From: JAAYZB01 sp035379945
GTDB taxonomy: Bacteria; Bacillota_I; Bacilli_A; Izemoplasmatales; Hujiaoplasmataceae
Direction of reading: 5' to 3'
DNA: 64,000 nt
Assembly (NCBI GenBank): GCA_035379945.1
Contig: DAOSWG010000006.1
Location: 1-64,000 of the forward strand
Made by a program: the position numbers and the translations under genes. Shown piece by piece: positions 44,600-54,303 of the stretch (positions are counted from its first letter, which is position 1; each line of letters starts with the position of its first letter). The notes below the pieces were generated by a model, which was given only the letters and a program-made list of their open reading frames with translations, did no database searches and was not told where the DNA came from.

Positions 44600-45778
44600 A
44601 TGAACGAATGCAAGGTATATCTGAATAAGGGAGAGGATGAACGGATCCGTCGTGGCCATGTCTGGGTTTACAGTAATGAAGTAAACCGGATAACGGGACC
44701 GATCGAATCCGGCAACCTGTCGGATGTCTACACTTTTTCTGGGGATTATCTCGGACAAGGTTTTTTGAACACGGCTTCAAAGATTTTCGTAAGGATTTTA
44801 TCAAGAAATCCCGATGATGTAATCGACAACGTTTTTTTTAGAAAAAGACTGGAAGCAGCGAAAACACATCGGGAGGATGCCGGATTAACCGACACATACC
44901 GGGCATGCTTCGGAGAAGCGGACGGGATTCCGGGATTGATCGTCGACAAGTATTCGGATTATCTATCCGTCCAGTTTCTGACGCTTGGCACCGATAAGAG
45001 AAAAGCCGATTTTGTTCAACTATTGAATGATATATACAATCCAAAGGGCATCTATGAAAGAAGCGATGTCAAGGCTCGTGAAAAAGAAGGATTGGAACAA
45101 ATTAAGAACTTGTTATTGGGAGTTGTGCCCGACCGTGTTATGATAAAAGAAGGAAACATCAAATTATACGTCGATATAAAAAACGGGCAGAAGACCGGAA
45201 CTTATCTCGACCAAAGAAACAATCATCTGTCGATCATTCCGTTTGTTAAAGACAAATCAGTACTCGACTGTTTCTCGCATGACGGCAATTTTGCTTTGCA
45301 GGCGAAATTGGCAGGCGCTTGCCGCGCCACCGCCGTCGACATTTCCCAGGATGCCTGTCAGAGAATCTCGGAAAACGCCAAGCTTAACAATCTCGACATC
45401 GATATTGTGAAATCAGATGTGTTCGAATATCTTCGCATGGCCAACAGGCAGAAAGCGAAATATGATGTCATCATCCTGGATCCCCCGGCTTTTGCCAAGA
45501 AAAAAAGCGATGTGGAACAGGCAAGCAAGGGATACAAGGAAATCAACATGCAGGCCATGGATCTTTTAAACGACGGCGGGTATCTCGTGACCTCGTCATG
45601 TTCTCATTATCTGGAGCTTAACCATTTTCTGGATATTCTGGCCGAAGCCGCCGCCGACAGAAAGAAAAACGTCCAAATGGTAAAACTGTCGCTGCAAAAC
45701 AGCGATCACCCCGTCTTGCTTGGCAGCGATGAGACCATGTACCTTAAATTCCTGATTCTCCGGATTCTGTCATACTGA
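44600..45778 (+). CDS. rlmI: Class I SAM-dependent rRNA methyltransferase, RlmI-like
   Basis: 392 residues. An N-terminal PUA RNA-binding domain (KGEDERIRRGHVWVYSNEV) is followed by an EEHEE-like linker and the methyltransferase domain: LDCFSHDGNFALQAKLAGA for SAM, DVFEYLR, and the NPPY-type motif LDPPAFAKKKSD. A Cys in TSSCSHYL matches the m5C catalytic region of RlmI, which methylates 23S rRNA C1962. The exact target here is not proven. It lies between the M16 pair and ysxC with short gaps. Confidence 0.88.
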   Translation: MNECKVYLNKGEDERIRRGHVWVYSNEVNRITGPIESGNLSDVYTFSGDYLGQGFLNTASKIFVRILSRNPDDVIDNVFFRKRLEAAKTHREDAGLTDTYRACFGEADGIPGLIVDKYSDYLSVQFLTLGTDKRKADFVQLLNDIYNPKGIYERSDVKAREKEGLEQIKNLLLGVVPDRVMIKEGNIKLYVDIKNGQKTGTYLDQRNNHLSIIPFVKDKSVLDCFSHDGNFALQAKLAGACRATAVDISQDACQRISENAKLNNLDIDIVKSDVFEYLRMANRQKAKYDVIILDPPAFAKKKSDVEQASKGYKEINMQAMDLLNDGGYLVTSSCSHYLELNHFLDILAEAAADRKKNVQMVKLSLQNSDHPVLLGSDETMYLKFLILRILSY

Positions 45779-45792
45779 GAAAGGAGCACAAG

Positions 45793-46395
45793 ATGATCAT
45801 CCGTTCGATCGAACTAGCCGCCACCGCGGCCCTCAAAAAACAGTATCCCGACGGCGATCTGCCGGAAATTCTCTTCGCAGGCAGGAGCAATGTCGGAAAA
45901 TCCTCTTTCATCAATTCCTTGTTGAACAACAGGCATATGGCCAGGGTGTCGCAGACACCGGGAAAAACAAGGCTTGTGAATTTTTTTCTCATAAACAAAG
46001 AATTCCATCTCGTGGATTTGCCGGGATACGGCTTTGCCCTTGGAAGCCGGGAAGATGTCGAAACGTTCCGCCAACGGGTAGCTGATTATCTGAATTCAAA
46101 ACGCAATGTCGTCTTGGCCCTTTTTCTTCTGGATATCCGCCACAAGCCATCCAAGGACGATATCGTCATGCGCGATTTTTTCAATGCCAAGGGATTGCCG
46201 GTTTGTTATGTTTTGACCAAATCTGATAAACTGTCGAACAATGAACGGTCGAAATCATTGAAGCTGATCAAGGAAACAATCGGCGACGTCAATGGGACCT
46301 ATGTTCCGTTTTCCGCCAAAACCGGGGAAAACAAAGAACTTATATGGAATATCATCGAAAAGAGCATTGCTAAAGAGGTGGGATTGAATGACTGA
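45793..46395 (+). CDS. ysxC: Ribosome biogenesis GTPase YsxC/EngB
   Basis: 200 residues. G1 is FAGRSNVGKSSFIN, G2 is TPGKTRLVNFF, G3 is DLPGYGFA and G4 is TKSDK. It assists late 50S assembly. AAAGGAG precedes the ATG. Its last bases overlap the methyltransferase gene by eight bases, so the two are translated together. Confidence 0.96.
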   Translation: MIIRSIELAATAALKKQYPDGDLPEILFAGRSNVGKSSFINSLLNNRHMARVSQTPGKTRLVNFFLINKEFHLVDLPGYGFALGSREDVETFRQRVADYLNSKRNVVLALFLLDIRHKPSKDDIVMRDFFNAKGLPVCYVLTKSDKLSNNERSKSLKLIKETIGDVNGTYVPFSAKTGENKELIWNIIEKSIAKEVGLND

Positions 46396-47149
46396 AAACC
46401 TATTTGACAAAATGGCGTCAGAATACGATCAGATGGTCCAGGAAGCCGACCGGGAAAATCAATTTCCGTTCGCCGGATACAACGAACTTATGAACGTGAT
46501 AGCCGGAATCATTTCAGACGAGACTCAACTAGCCAAAGCGAAGATCCTGGATTTAGGCGTCGGTACCGGAACATTATATCAGAAACTGCCGCCGGAAAAA
46601 TATGCTCTTTATGCAATGGACAGTTCCGAAAAAATGCTTGACATCGCCCGCTTGAGACTACCGGACGCCAACTTGGCTCAAGCCGATTTCTGTTTGGGGC
46701 TTCCCGATGATTTCAACAAGGAAAAATACGATTTCATCGTCGCGACATACGCTTTCCATCATTTAGACATCGAACACTTCGTCGATATGGTGGAATACCT
46801 CATTCCCCATCTGCTTCCATACGGGAAGATTCTGATCGGGGACATCATGTTCACTAACTTTCGGGAAAAGGAACAGTGCCACCAGAAATGCGCCGAATTA
46901 TGGGACGAAACTGAGCACTACCATGTATTTTCCCAACTGATCGAAGTGATGGACGGAAGCCTTGCGCTAAGCTTCATGAAAATATCTTACTGCGCCGGCG
47001 TAATGATCGTCGACAATTATGGCGAATCCGCTTTACAAATCGACGATTATCTGATAAAATACAATTCAAATACAGTGAAGTGGAAGAGTAGCCAATCCGG
47101 GAAAAAAGCGAGCGGACGCAGGGTGCAAGTCAGCCAGAAGGAAAGGTGA
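46388..47149 (+). CDS. Class I SAM-dependent methyltransferase, target unknown
   Basis: 253 residues. Motif I is ILDLGVGTGTLYQKL, then YAMDSSEKMLDIARL and FIVATYAFHHLD. The target is not clear; small molecules and RNA are both possible. The final stretch of about 30 residues (from KYNSNTVKW onwards) is basic and low in complexity and is encoded by DNA that also forms stem I of the downstream T-box. The core domain ends before this, so the tail may be a by-product of the overlap. It also contains the promoter for the next operon. Confidence 0.82.
   Translation: MTENLFDKMASEYDQMVQEADRENQFPFAGYNELMNVIAGIISDETQLAKAKILDLGVGTGTLYQKLPPEKYALYAMDSSEKMLDIARLRLPDANLAQADFCLGLPDDFNKEKYDFIVATYAFHHLDIEHFVDMVEYLIPHLLPYGKILIGDIMFTNFREKEQCHQKCAELWDETEHYHVFSQLIEVMDGSLALSFMKISYCAGVMIVDNYGESALQIDDYLIKYNSNTVKWKSSQSGKKASGRRVQVSQKER
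47032..47060 (+). promoter_or_regulatory. Promoter of the Nudix-valS T-box transcript, inside the methyltransferase gene
   Basis: TTTACA and TAAAAT are 17 bases apart, about 90 bases before the stop of the methyltransferase gene. Transcription should begin near 47067. Confidence 0.75.
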
Positions 47150-47291
47150 AGGTCGCCACGGAGTTGTCGGGGTGAATATATAGTAATCCCGGACGTTTCC
47201 CGCGTTAAGGGCTTAAGAGCCGGAATTTTCCGGAACAAAGGTGGTACCGCGATATAACAGATCGTCCTTTTCACAAGGACGATTTTCTTTT
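47067..47291 (+). promoter_or_regulatory. T-box riboswitch upstream of the Nudix gene and valS
   Basis: The T-box sequence AAGGTGGTACCGCG lies at 47238-47251. The terminator follows (ATCGTCCTT / AAGGACGAT with TTTCTTTT, 47261-47291). A GTA at 47183-47185 or a GTC just upstream could be the valine specifier; I could not fold stem I to decide. Uncharged tRNA-Val should allow readthrough into both genes. Its first 80 or so bases are also coding for the methyltransferase. Confidence 0.9.
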
Positions 47292-47308
47292 GCAAAGGAG
47301 AAACGACA

Positions 47309-47788
47309 ATGGACAACTACATCAAATATCTGAGAAACATGGTCGGCGACAACAAAGTCATACTCTGCGCTTGTTCCGTCGTCATTGTAAACGAGAAAAA
47401 CGAAGTGCTTCTGGAAAAAAGATCCGACAATCATCTCTGGGGTCTTCCCGGAGGATTGATGGAACTCGAGGAATCGATTGAGGAATGCGCAATTCGCGAA
47501 GTCTACGAGGAAACATTCCTCAAGATCAGACTCACCCGTTTTCTGGGTATATTTAACAATCCCATGATGCGCTGGCGGGAACATGACGAAGCAAGGGTCA
47601 TAGCCTTCGCCTTCGCTGCCAAAATCGTCGGGGGAAGCCTGCGGGTAAACGACCACGAATCGCTTGAAATGCAATACTTTTCCAAAGATAAGTTGCCAAG
47701 GATCCATTCTGTCGACAACTACGAAACGATAAACGCTTACTATGCGGGCAAGGAAGCCCTGGTGGAAGGGAAGGAATACCATGAATGA
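47309..47788 (+). CDS. Nudix hydrolase, under T-box control with valS
   Basis: 159 residues. The Nudix box GGLMELEESIEECAIREVYEET is complete (G-x5-E-x7-RE-x2-EE). The family hydrolyses nucleoside diphosphates linked to another group; the substrate cannot be read from the sequence. AAAGGAG precedes the ATG. It overlaps valS by eight bases and lies just after the T-box terminator, so it responds to valine starvation along with valS, which is unusual. Confidence 0.92.
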   Translation: MDNYIKYLRNMVGDNKVILCACSVVIVNEKNEVLLEKRSDNHLWGLPGGLMELEESIEECAIREVYEETFLKIRLTRFLGIFNNPMMRWREHDEARVIAFAFAAKIVGGSLRVNDHESLEMQYFSKDKLPRIHSVDNYETINAYYAGKEALVEGKEYHE

Positions 47789-50354
47789 CATGAATCAGAA
47801 ATACGACCATCTGGAAGTGGAAAAGGGAAAATACGCCTTCTGGTTGGCTAATCACTTCTTCGAGGCCGGCAATACGAACAAGCCGCCTTTTTGTATCGTG
47901 ATTCCGCCGCCCAACGTCACCGGGAAACTCCATCTGGGACACACTTTCGAAAATACGCTTCAGGATATCATCATCCGCAGAAAACGGATGCAGGGATACG
48001 ACGCCCTTTACCTACCCGGCATGGACCATGCCGGTATCGCCACTCAGGCTAAGGTCGACCAAAAGTTGAAAATGGAAGGAATAAGCCGTTTTGACATCGG
48101 AAGGGAAGAATATCTCAAGGTTGCTTGGAAATGGAAAGAAGAATACGCCGGATACATCAGAAAGCAGTGGGAGAGCATGGGACTCTCGCTCGACTATTCG
48201 CGCGAAAGGTTCACAATCGACAAAGGACTGTCCGAAGCTGTCGAAAAAGTGTTTGTGACCCTTTACGAACAGGGATACATCTATCGCGGCGTCCGGATCA
48301 TAAACTGGGATGTCGAGGCCAAAACAGCACTTTCCGATATCGAGATCGAACATAAGGAAATCCAAGGGAATCTGTATTATTACACATACAAGTTTTCCGA
48401 TTCCGACGGCGGACTGACGGTCGCGACAACCCGTCCCGAGACAATGTTCGCCGACACGGCCCTGATGGTACATCCGGAAGACGAGAGATTCCGGCAATAT
48501 ATCGGAAGAGAAGTTTATATTCCTCTGACAAACACCAAAATCAAAGTCATCTCCGATATGCTTGTCGACCGTGAATTCGGAACCGGTATCGTCAAAGTCA
48601 CTCCGGCCCACGATCCCAATGATTTTTTGGTGGGACAAAGGCATAATCTGCCGATGCCCTTATGCATGAACGAGGACGGTTCCATGAACAGCCTGGCTGG
48701 ACCTTATGAAGGCATGGACCGGTTCCAATGCCGTAAGGAAGTTGTCAAAGAACTGGAAAAACAAGGCTTGATGCAAAAGATCGAACCGATCATCCATAAC
48801 GTCGGACACAGCGAGAGAACTGGCATCATCATCGAACCACGGCTGTCGAAGCAGTGGTTTGTGGCCATGAAGGATCTCGCCGACAAGGCGCTTGAAAACA
48901 GCGAAGTCGCTTTCGTTCCCGAGCGTTTCCAGAAAATATTCGAACATTGGATGGAAGACATCCAGGATTGGTGCATCTCCCGCCAGCTTTGGTGGGGACA
49001 CCGGATCCCGGTTTGGTATAAGGATGACGAAATCTATTGCGGGCATGAATCCCCCGGCGAAGGCTGGAGACAGGACGAGGATGTCCTCGATACCTGGTTT
49101 TCCTCTGCCCTGTGGCCGTTTTCAACATTGGGATGGCCGCATGAAACCGCAGATTTCAAACGTTATTATCCGAACAGTGTCATGGTTACCGGCTACGACA
49201 TCATCTTTTTCTGGGTCGCCCGCATGATCTTCCAGGGAATCCATTTTACCAAACAGTCTCCCTTTAAAGAATGCGTTATCCACGGCTTGGTTCGCGACAG
49301 CGAAGGAAAGAAGATGTCCAAATCATCCAATAACGGCGTCGATCCCCAGGATGTTGTCAGGGAATACGGGGCCGACAGCCTTCGTTATTTCATTTCGACA
49401 AACTCCGCGCCCGGATTCGATTTGCGTTATGAGACGGAAAAAGTCGAATCGAGCTGGAATTTCATCAACAAGCTCTGGAATATCAGCCGTTATGTCATCA
49501 TGACTACCGACGGCATGAAAAAAGAAGATATCGTCGTCAAAAGCGATTCGCTCGGATTTGCCGAAAAATGGATTCTCGAACGTCTGGCGGAAACAATAAA
49601 AGAAGCCGACCGCCAATTCGACCGGTTCGACTTCGGCGAAGCCGCCAAGGCAATCTACAATTTTACCTGGAACGATTTCGCCGCATGGTATCTTGAAATG
49701 AGCAAACTGAACCAGGACTCCGCCACGACTAAATCCGTCCTTCTTTACGTTCTTGATGCGATTATCAAACTGTTGCATCCGTTCATGCCTTTCGTGACGG
49801 AAGATATCTATCAGCGGATACCGCACGACATTTTATCAATAACGATCGCCAAATGGCCGACAGCGGAATACAGTTATCCGGAAACATCCGGAAAGGAATA
49901 CTTTTTCGAGCTGATCAGAAAGGTTCGTCAGATCAGGAACGAATACAATGTTCCCTATACTAAGAAAATCGCCATAAATATCGAATGCGATCCGGAAGTG
50001 AGGACATTCACCCAAGAAAACAGTCAATACATCGAAAGATTTCTCAATCCGGAAAAAATCGTATTTACCCAAAAAGCAGAAAACCACAAACGGGCCATCA
50101 TGATAAGCATGCCGGAACTCATTGCTTTTATCCCGCTCGGAAGTCTGGTCGACATTGATGCGGAAATCAGTCGACTAAACAAGGAAACCGACCGACTTCA
50201 AAAAGAAATCGACCGGAGTAACGCAATGCTAACGAACGAATCGTTCCTGGCAAAGGCTCCGGAAGCCAAAATCGCCCAGGAAAAGGAAAAGCATGAGAAT
50301 TATCGCAAACAACTGGCTGAAACCAAAGCCAGGTTGCAGGAGCTGACCGAATAG
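47781..50354 (+). CDS. valS: Valine-tRNA ligase
   Basis: 857 residues. The HIGH-type motif is PPPNVTGKLHLGHT and the KMSKS motif is GKKMSKSSNN. The editing domain (VATTRPETMFADTALMVHPED) and the C-terminal coiled coil that grips the tRNA (about residues 795-857) are present. GGAAGG lies before the ATG inside the Nudix gene. folC starts three bases after its stop, the same valS-folC order as in Bacillus. Confidence 0.98.
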   Translation: MNDMNQKYDHLEVEKGKYAFWLANHFFEAGNTNKPPFCIVIPPPNVTGKLHLGHTFENTLQDIIIRRKRMQGYDALYLPGMDHAGIATQAKVDQKLKMEGISRFDIGREEYLKVAWKWKEEYAGYIRKQWESMGLSLDYSRERFTIDKGLSEAVEKVFVTLYEQGYIYRGVRIINWDVEAKTALSDIEIEHKEIQGNLYYYTYKFSDSDGGLTVATTRPETMFADTALMVHPEDERFRQYIGREVYIPLTNTKIKVISDMLVDREFGTGIVKVTPAHDPNDFLVGQRHNLPMPLCMNEDGSMNSLAGPYEGMDRFQCRKEVVKELEKQGLMQKIEPIIHNVGHSERTGIIIEPRLSKQWFVAMKDLADKALENSEVAFVPERFQKIFEHWMEDIQDWCISRQLWWGHRIPVWYKDDEIYCGHESPGEGWRQDEDVLDTWFSSALWPFSTLGWPHETADFKRYYPNSVMVTGYDIIFFWVARMIFQGIHFTKQSPFKECVIHGLVRDSEGKKMSKSSNNGVDPQDVVREYGADSLRYFISTNSAPGFDLRYETEKVESSWNFINKLWNISRYVIMTTDGMKKEDIVVKSDSLGFAEKWILERLAETIKEADRQFDRFDFGEAAKAIYNFTWNDFAAWYLEMSKLNQDSATTKSVLLYVLDAIIKLLHPFMPFVTEDIYQRIPHDILSITIAKWPTAEYSYPETSGKEYFFELIRKVRQIRNEYNVPYTKKIAINIECDPEVRTFTQENSQYIERFLNPEKIVFTQKAENHKRAIMISMPELIAFIPLGSLVDIDAEISRLNKETDRLQKEIDRSNAMLTNESFLAKAPEAKIAQEKEKHENYRKQLAETKARLQELTE

Positions 50355-50357
50355 GAA

Positions 50358-51623
50358 ATGTTCAATAATTTTACCGAGGCCAGGGAATGGATCGAGACGC
50401 AGAAACGTTTCGGGGAAAAACTCGATCTATCCAAGATGCGCCTAGCCTGCGCCAAATTGAATCACCCGGAAAATTCCTTCCGATCCGTCCATGTGGCCGG
50501 AACCAACGGAAAGGGTTCGACGGTCAATTACATCAAGAACATCCTGGATGATGCCGGTTTCAAGGTTGGAGTCTATACTTCCCCCTTTGTCCTGAAATTC
50601 AATGAAAGGATCGGCATCGGACAGGAATTCATATCGGACGAGGACGTAGTAAAATACGCCTCTTTCCTGCGTAATTTCCGCGACCGTCTCTTGACAGAAG
50701 ACAACGAAGCCCTGACTTTTTTCGAGATCATTACCTTGATGGCATTCATGTATTTTCGTGACCAAAAAGTTGATTTTGCCGTCATCGAAGTCGGACTCGG
50801 CGGCACGCTTGACGCGACGAACGTCATCACTCCGGAAGTCAGTTGCATCACCAACATCTCGTATGACCACATGAAACAATTGGGAAACACCCTGGAAAGC
50901 ATCGCACTTAACAAACTTGGAATCGTGAAAGATGGTATTCCTCTTGTCACCTCGATCGAAAACAAGAGTCTGTTCCCCTTGTTTTCCGAGGTGGTCGCAA
51001 AAAATAATACCAGGATGAAAATCGTCGATCTGTCCCTGATTTCCAATGTGAAAATCGGCGAAGAAACGACATTTATGTACAGAACGGAAGAATACCGTCT
51101 GAAAATGGCGGGAATGCACCAGGTTAAAAACGCCGTACTGGCAATCGAAGCAATCCGTATTTTGAGGCTCAAAGACAATCTGACGATAACAGAAGACAAT
51201 ATCAGAAACGGTCTTGCCGTGACTTCGTGGCCCGGCCGGTTCGAGATATTCGAGCATCAGATTGTTTTGGACGGAGCCCATAACATCGGTGCCGTGCTGT
51301 CGCTCAAAAAAGCTTTAGCAGATATTTTTCCCGATAGATATATCATCTGCCTTTTCTGCATGATGAAAGACAAGGAGCACGAGAAAGTGATCCAGGAACT
51401 CGACAATGTGGTCGATGAATTTCATTTCGCCGAGATCGAGTATCCGAGACGCGCAGATGCCGAAACGCTATTCCAAGAAAGCCATCATCATAATAAGTTC
51501 CTTCATCATGACGCCAAAGCGGCCTTTCTGGAACTAAGAGAGCATTTAAAGGAAAACCAGATTCTCCTGGTGACCGGGTCCTTGTATCTGGTATCGGACA
51601 TTAGACCGCTTATCGCCAAATAG
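50358..51623 (+). CDS. folC: Folylpolyglutamate synthase / dihydrofolate synthase
   Basis: 421 residues of the Mur ligase superfamily. VAGTNGKGSTVNYI is the P-loop, YTSPFVLKFNERI and EVGLGGTLDATNVI are typical of FolC. It adds glutamates to folates and may also make dihydrofolate. No clear ribosome-binding site of its own is seen beyond TAGGAA, so it is probably coupled to valS. A terminator follows. Confidence 0.95.
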   Translation: MFNNFTEAREWIETQKRFGEKLDLSKMRLACAKLNHPENSFRSVHVAGTNGKGSTVNYIKNILDDAGFKVGVYTSPFVLKFNERIGIGQEFISDEDVVKYASFLRNFRDRLLTEDNEALTFFEIITLMAFMYFRDQKVDFAVIEVGLGGTLDATNVITPEVSCITNISYDHMKQLGNTLESIALNKLGIVKDGIPLVTSIENKSLFPLFSEVVAKNNTRMKIVDLSLISNVKIGEETTFMYRTEEYRLKMAGMHQVKNAVLAIEAIRILRLKDNLTITEDNIRNGLAVTSWPGRFEIFEHQIVLDGAHNIGAVLSLKKALADIFPDRYIICLFCMMKDKEHEKVIQELDNVVDEFHFAEIEYPRRADAETLFQESHHHNKFLHHDAKAAFLELREHLKENQILLVTGSLYLVSDIRPLIAK

Positions 51624-51626
51624 ATT

Positions 51627-51653
51627 AAAGACCGGGAAACCGGTCTTTTTTCA
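51627..51653 (+). terminator. Terminator after folC
   Basis: AAAGACCGG and CCGGTCTTT pair around a GAAA tetraloop, followed by a T run. Confidence 0.92.
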
Positions 51654-51699
51654 AAGAAATAATCCGTAAAGCGCGTATGCTTTAACAGGGTGACAATCC

Positions 51700-52392
51700 A
51701 TGTATATGATCAAGGACATTCCCGGTTCCGAACGGCCTCGGGAGAGACTGTTGACGATCGGAGCGGAAAATCTTTCGATCCACGAACTTCTGGCGATCGT
51801 CATATCGACCGGCAGTCAGAATAATTCCGCTTTGGAAACGGCCAGGGACATTCTTTCCGATCTGGAAACAATCGGTGAACTTCGCGACAGGACGGCGGAA
51901 GAGTTGATGAAAACGAAAGGAATCGGAGTTTCCAAAGCGACAAAACTATTGGCGGCCGTGGAACTCGGGAAAAGGGTGTTAAACGAAAACCGGGAAACTG
52001 TTCCGATAAGATCTCCTGCCGATGTCTTCAAACTTTTGAAAGACGAGATCGGATTATTGAAACAAGAAGTTCTTTATGCCCTATATCTGGACCTTAAATC
52101 GAATTTGATCGCCAAAAGGAAAATATTCGTGGGAGGCTTGAACCAGTCTGTTGCCCATCCTCGCGAAGTTTTTCGCTATGCCGTCAAATATTCCGCATAT
52201 CAGATAATTTTGGCTCATAATCATCCCTCCGGGGATCCGGAACCGTCAGCGAACGACATAGAGATGACGAAACGTTTCCTGGAAGCCGGGGAAATCCTCC
52301 AAATATTTCTGGCTGACCATGTGATAATCGGGAAAGCGGGATACGTATCCATTGTCGATAAATTGAAAAATGGCAGGATCAGGAAAAATTAA
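51700..52392 (+). CDS. radC: RadC family JAB/MPN-domain protein
   Basis: 230 residues. An N-terminal helix-hairpin-helix part (ELMKTKGIGVSKATKLLAAVELGKR) precedes the JAMM metal site (HNHPSGDPEPS followed by Asp). The family was once called a DNA repair protein but its role is unsettled. AGGGTGA precedes the ATG. It follows folC as in Bacillus, though the maf and comC genes normally between them are absent. Confidence 0.95.
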   Translation: MYMIKDIPGSERPRERLLTIGAENLSIHELLAIVISTGSQNNSALETARDILSDLETIGELRDRTAEELMKTKGIGVSKATKLLAAVELGKRVLNENRETVPIRSPADVFKLLKDEIGLLKQEVLYALYLDLKSNLIAKRKIFVGGLNQSVAHPREVFRYAVKYSAYQIILAHNHPSGDPEPSANDIEMTKRFLEAGEILQIFLADHVIIGKAGYVSIVDKLKNGRIRKN

Positions 52393-52428
52393 GAATTTGA
52401 AAGAACAAATCTGTCGATGAATATGGAC

Positions 52429-52457
52429 TTGACAAAAAAAATCAAAAGCGATAGAAT
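52429..52457 (+). promoter_or_regulatory. Promoter of ptsI-ptsH
   Basis: A perfect TTGACA and TAGAAT are 17 bases apart, upstream of a RAT/terminator switch. Confidence 0.85.
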
Positions 52458-52468
52458 GTGTCTATAAA

Positions 52469-52527
52469 GGGAATGTTACTGATTTATTGCAGGCGTAACC
52501 CATCGAAAATTTTTCTTTGGGTTTTTT
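52469..52527 (+). promoter_or_regulatory. RAT antiterminator and overlapping terminator before ptsI
   Basis: GGGAATGTTACTG and CAGGCGTAACCC form the ribonucleic antiterminator (RAT) hairpin that LicT/SacY proteins bind. Its last bases AACCC are also the first arm of a terminator (AACCCA / TGGGTT plus T run). The two structures exclude each other, so an active antiterminator protein would let transcription enter ptsI. Confidence 0.88.
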
Positions 52528-52569
52528 ATTTGCTTTTAACGTATGGATGGATTCCGGGCGGAGGTAAAT

Positions 52570-54288
52570 ATGCGAAAATACAGCAAAGGTGTCACGATTG
52601 TAGAAGGCATCGCTATCGGCAAAGCCAGCATTTTATTTCGGGATAGTATCGATACAAAAAACATTGCTTATATCATCGGAAACGAATACGAAAAGGAAAT
52701 CGCTTTATTTGAAGCGACCCGTCAGACAGTTCTTGAAAAAATTAACGAATTGCAAAGCAACATGAAGAAAAAAAATCCGGAAGAAGCGAAAATATTCGAC
52801 GCTCACGCCGAAATCGTCAAGGATCCCGAACTGGAAAAGAAAGTCCGTCTTCTGATAAAGCAAAAAAATTATACCTGCCGAAGCGCCTTGCTTGTTTCGT
52901 TTAAAGAGATATCAAATATGCTTGAACAGATTGACGATGAACTGATCAAGGAACGGGCGAAAGATATCGAAGACATAGGAAAAATGTTCATCGATACGAT
53001 AGATGGCGACAAAAACAAAAATGCTAACATGTTTTATGAAGAAGGAACGATACTCATCGCCGAAGAATTGTTTCCGTCCGATCTGGCATCTGTCTCCAAA
53101 GACTATATCAAGGGAATCGCACTTTCGAAAGGAAGCGCGACATCGCATGTCGCGATCATGGCCAAAGGTTTGAAAATACCCACAGTATTCGGGATAACCG
53201 GAATTACCGATATGATCAAGCAAGGCGATGAGATTATTATCGACGGGTACAACGGAACCATTTATGAAAATCCCGATTCAGCGACATTGGATAAATATAA
53301 CGATCTTAGGAAAAATTATGAAACAAAACAAAAAAAAGAAAGAGATATTCTGAAAAGAATCCCGTTCACAACGGACAAAACGCGAATCGATTTGGCCGTA
53401 AACATCGGCTCATCCAACAGTTACAAACCTGAAATCGCCCAGTTTACCGACGGAGTCGGTCTGATGCGGACGGAATTCCTTTTTATGGAAAGAAACGACT
53501 TTCCGTCCGAAGAAGAACAATTCGACGTCTATCGTTCGGTTCTTCAGGACTTCGCAGGAAAACCGGTCGTTTTGCGGACATTAGATATCGGTGGCGATAA
53601 GAAACTGAATTATCTGCCGCTTCCCGAAGAGGAAAATCCATTTTTAGGATGCCGTGCCATCAGACTATGTTTTGAAAATCCTGAGATAATGCACACGCAA
53701 CTGCGCGCTGCATTTCGTGCTTCGGCGTATGGAAATCTACAGATAATGTATCCCATGGTGGGAAGTCTAGACGACTGGAACAGAATACAGGGATTTGTTG
53801 AGAAAGTAAAAAAAGAGTTACAGGAAAAAAATATTCCATTCGGTTTAATCAAACAAGGAATCATGATCGAGATTCCCTCGATCGTCATGCTGGCAGAAGA
53901 AATCAGTAAGGAAGTCGATTTTGCCAGTATCGGAACAAATGATCTGGCGCAATACTTAACAGCAACCGACCGCATGAGCGATCTGGTCAGACCATATTAT
54001 CAGAGTTTCACACCAGGTCTGTTCCGTTTCATTAAAATCGCCATTGATGCTTTTCACAAAAATAAAAAGCCGTTATCAGTCTGTGGCGAACTTGGGGGAG
54101 ATCCTCGCGGTGCGGCGATTCTTATCGGAATGGGAATCAGAAAACTAAGCGTAAGTCCAAGTCTTTTGGCAAACATAAAGGAACTTGTGACGACAAAATC
54201 GCTTGTCGAACTGGAAGAAATTGCAGAAAATGTTTTGAATTTCGGAAAGCAAGATGAAGTATTGGATTACATTAACAAAAAACTATAA
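52570..54288 (+). CDS. ptsI: PTS enzyme I (phosphoenolpyruvate-protein phosphotransferase)
   Basis: 572 residues, the usual length. The phosphorylated His is in KGSATSHVAIMAKGL; the PEP-binding barrel has GLMRTEFLFMERND and the conserved Cys in LSVCGELGGDP. It passes phosphate from PEP to HPr. GGAGG precedes this ATG; an ATG nine codons earlier has no such site. It comes before ptsH, the reverse of the common order, and is controlled by a RAT switch. Confidence 0.97.
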   Translation: MRKYSKGVTIVEGIAIGKASILFRDSIDTKNIAYIIGNEYEKEIALFEATRQTVLEKINELQSNMKKKNPEEAKIFDAHAEIVKDPELEKKVRLLIKQKNYTCRSALLVSFKEISNMLEQIDDELIKERAKDIEDIGKMFIDTIDGDKNKNANMFYEEGTILIAEELFPSDLASVSKDYIKGIALSKGSATSHVAIMAKGLKIPTVFGITGITDMIKQGDEIIIDGYNGTIYENPDSATLDKYNDLRKNYETKQKKERDILKRIPFTTDKTRIDLAVNIGSSNSYKPEIAQFTDGVGLMRTEFLFMERNDFPSEEEQFDVYRSVLQDFAGKPVVLRTLDIGGDKKLNYLPLPEEENPFLGCRAIRLCFENPEIMHTQLRAAFRASAYGNLQIMYPMVGSLDDWNRIQGFVEKVKKELQEKNIPFGLIKQGIMIEIPSIVMLAEEISKEVDFASIGTNDLAQYLTATDRMSDLVRPYYQSFTPGLFRFIKIAIDAFHKNKKPLSVCGELGGDPRGAAILIGMGIRKLSVSPSLLANIKELVTTKSLVELEEIAENVLNFGKQDEVLDYINKKL

Positions 54289-54303
54289 AGGGAGCCGAAT
54301 GAA

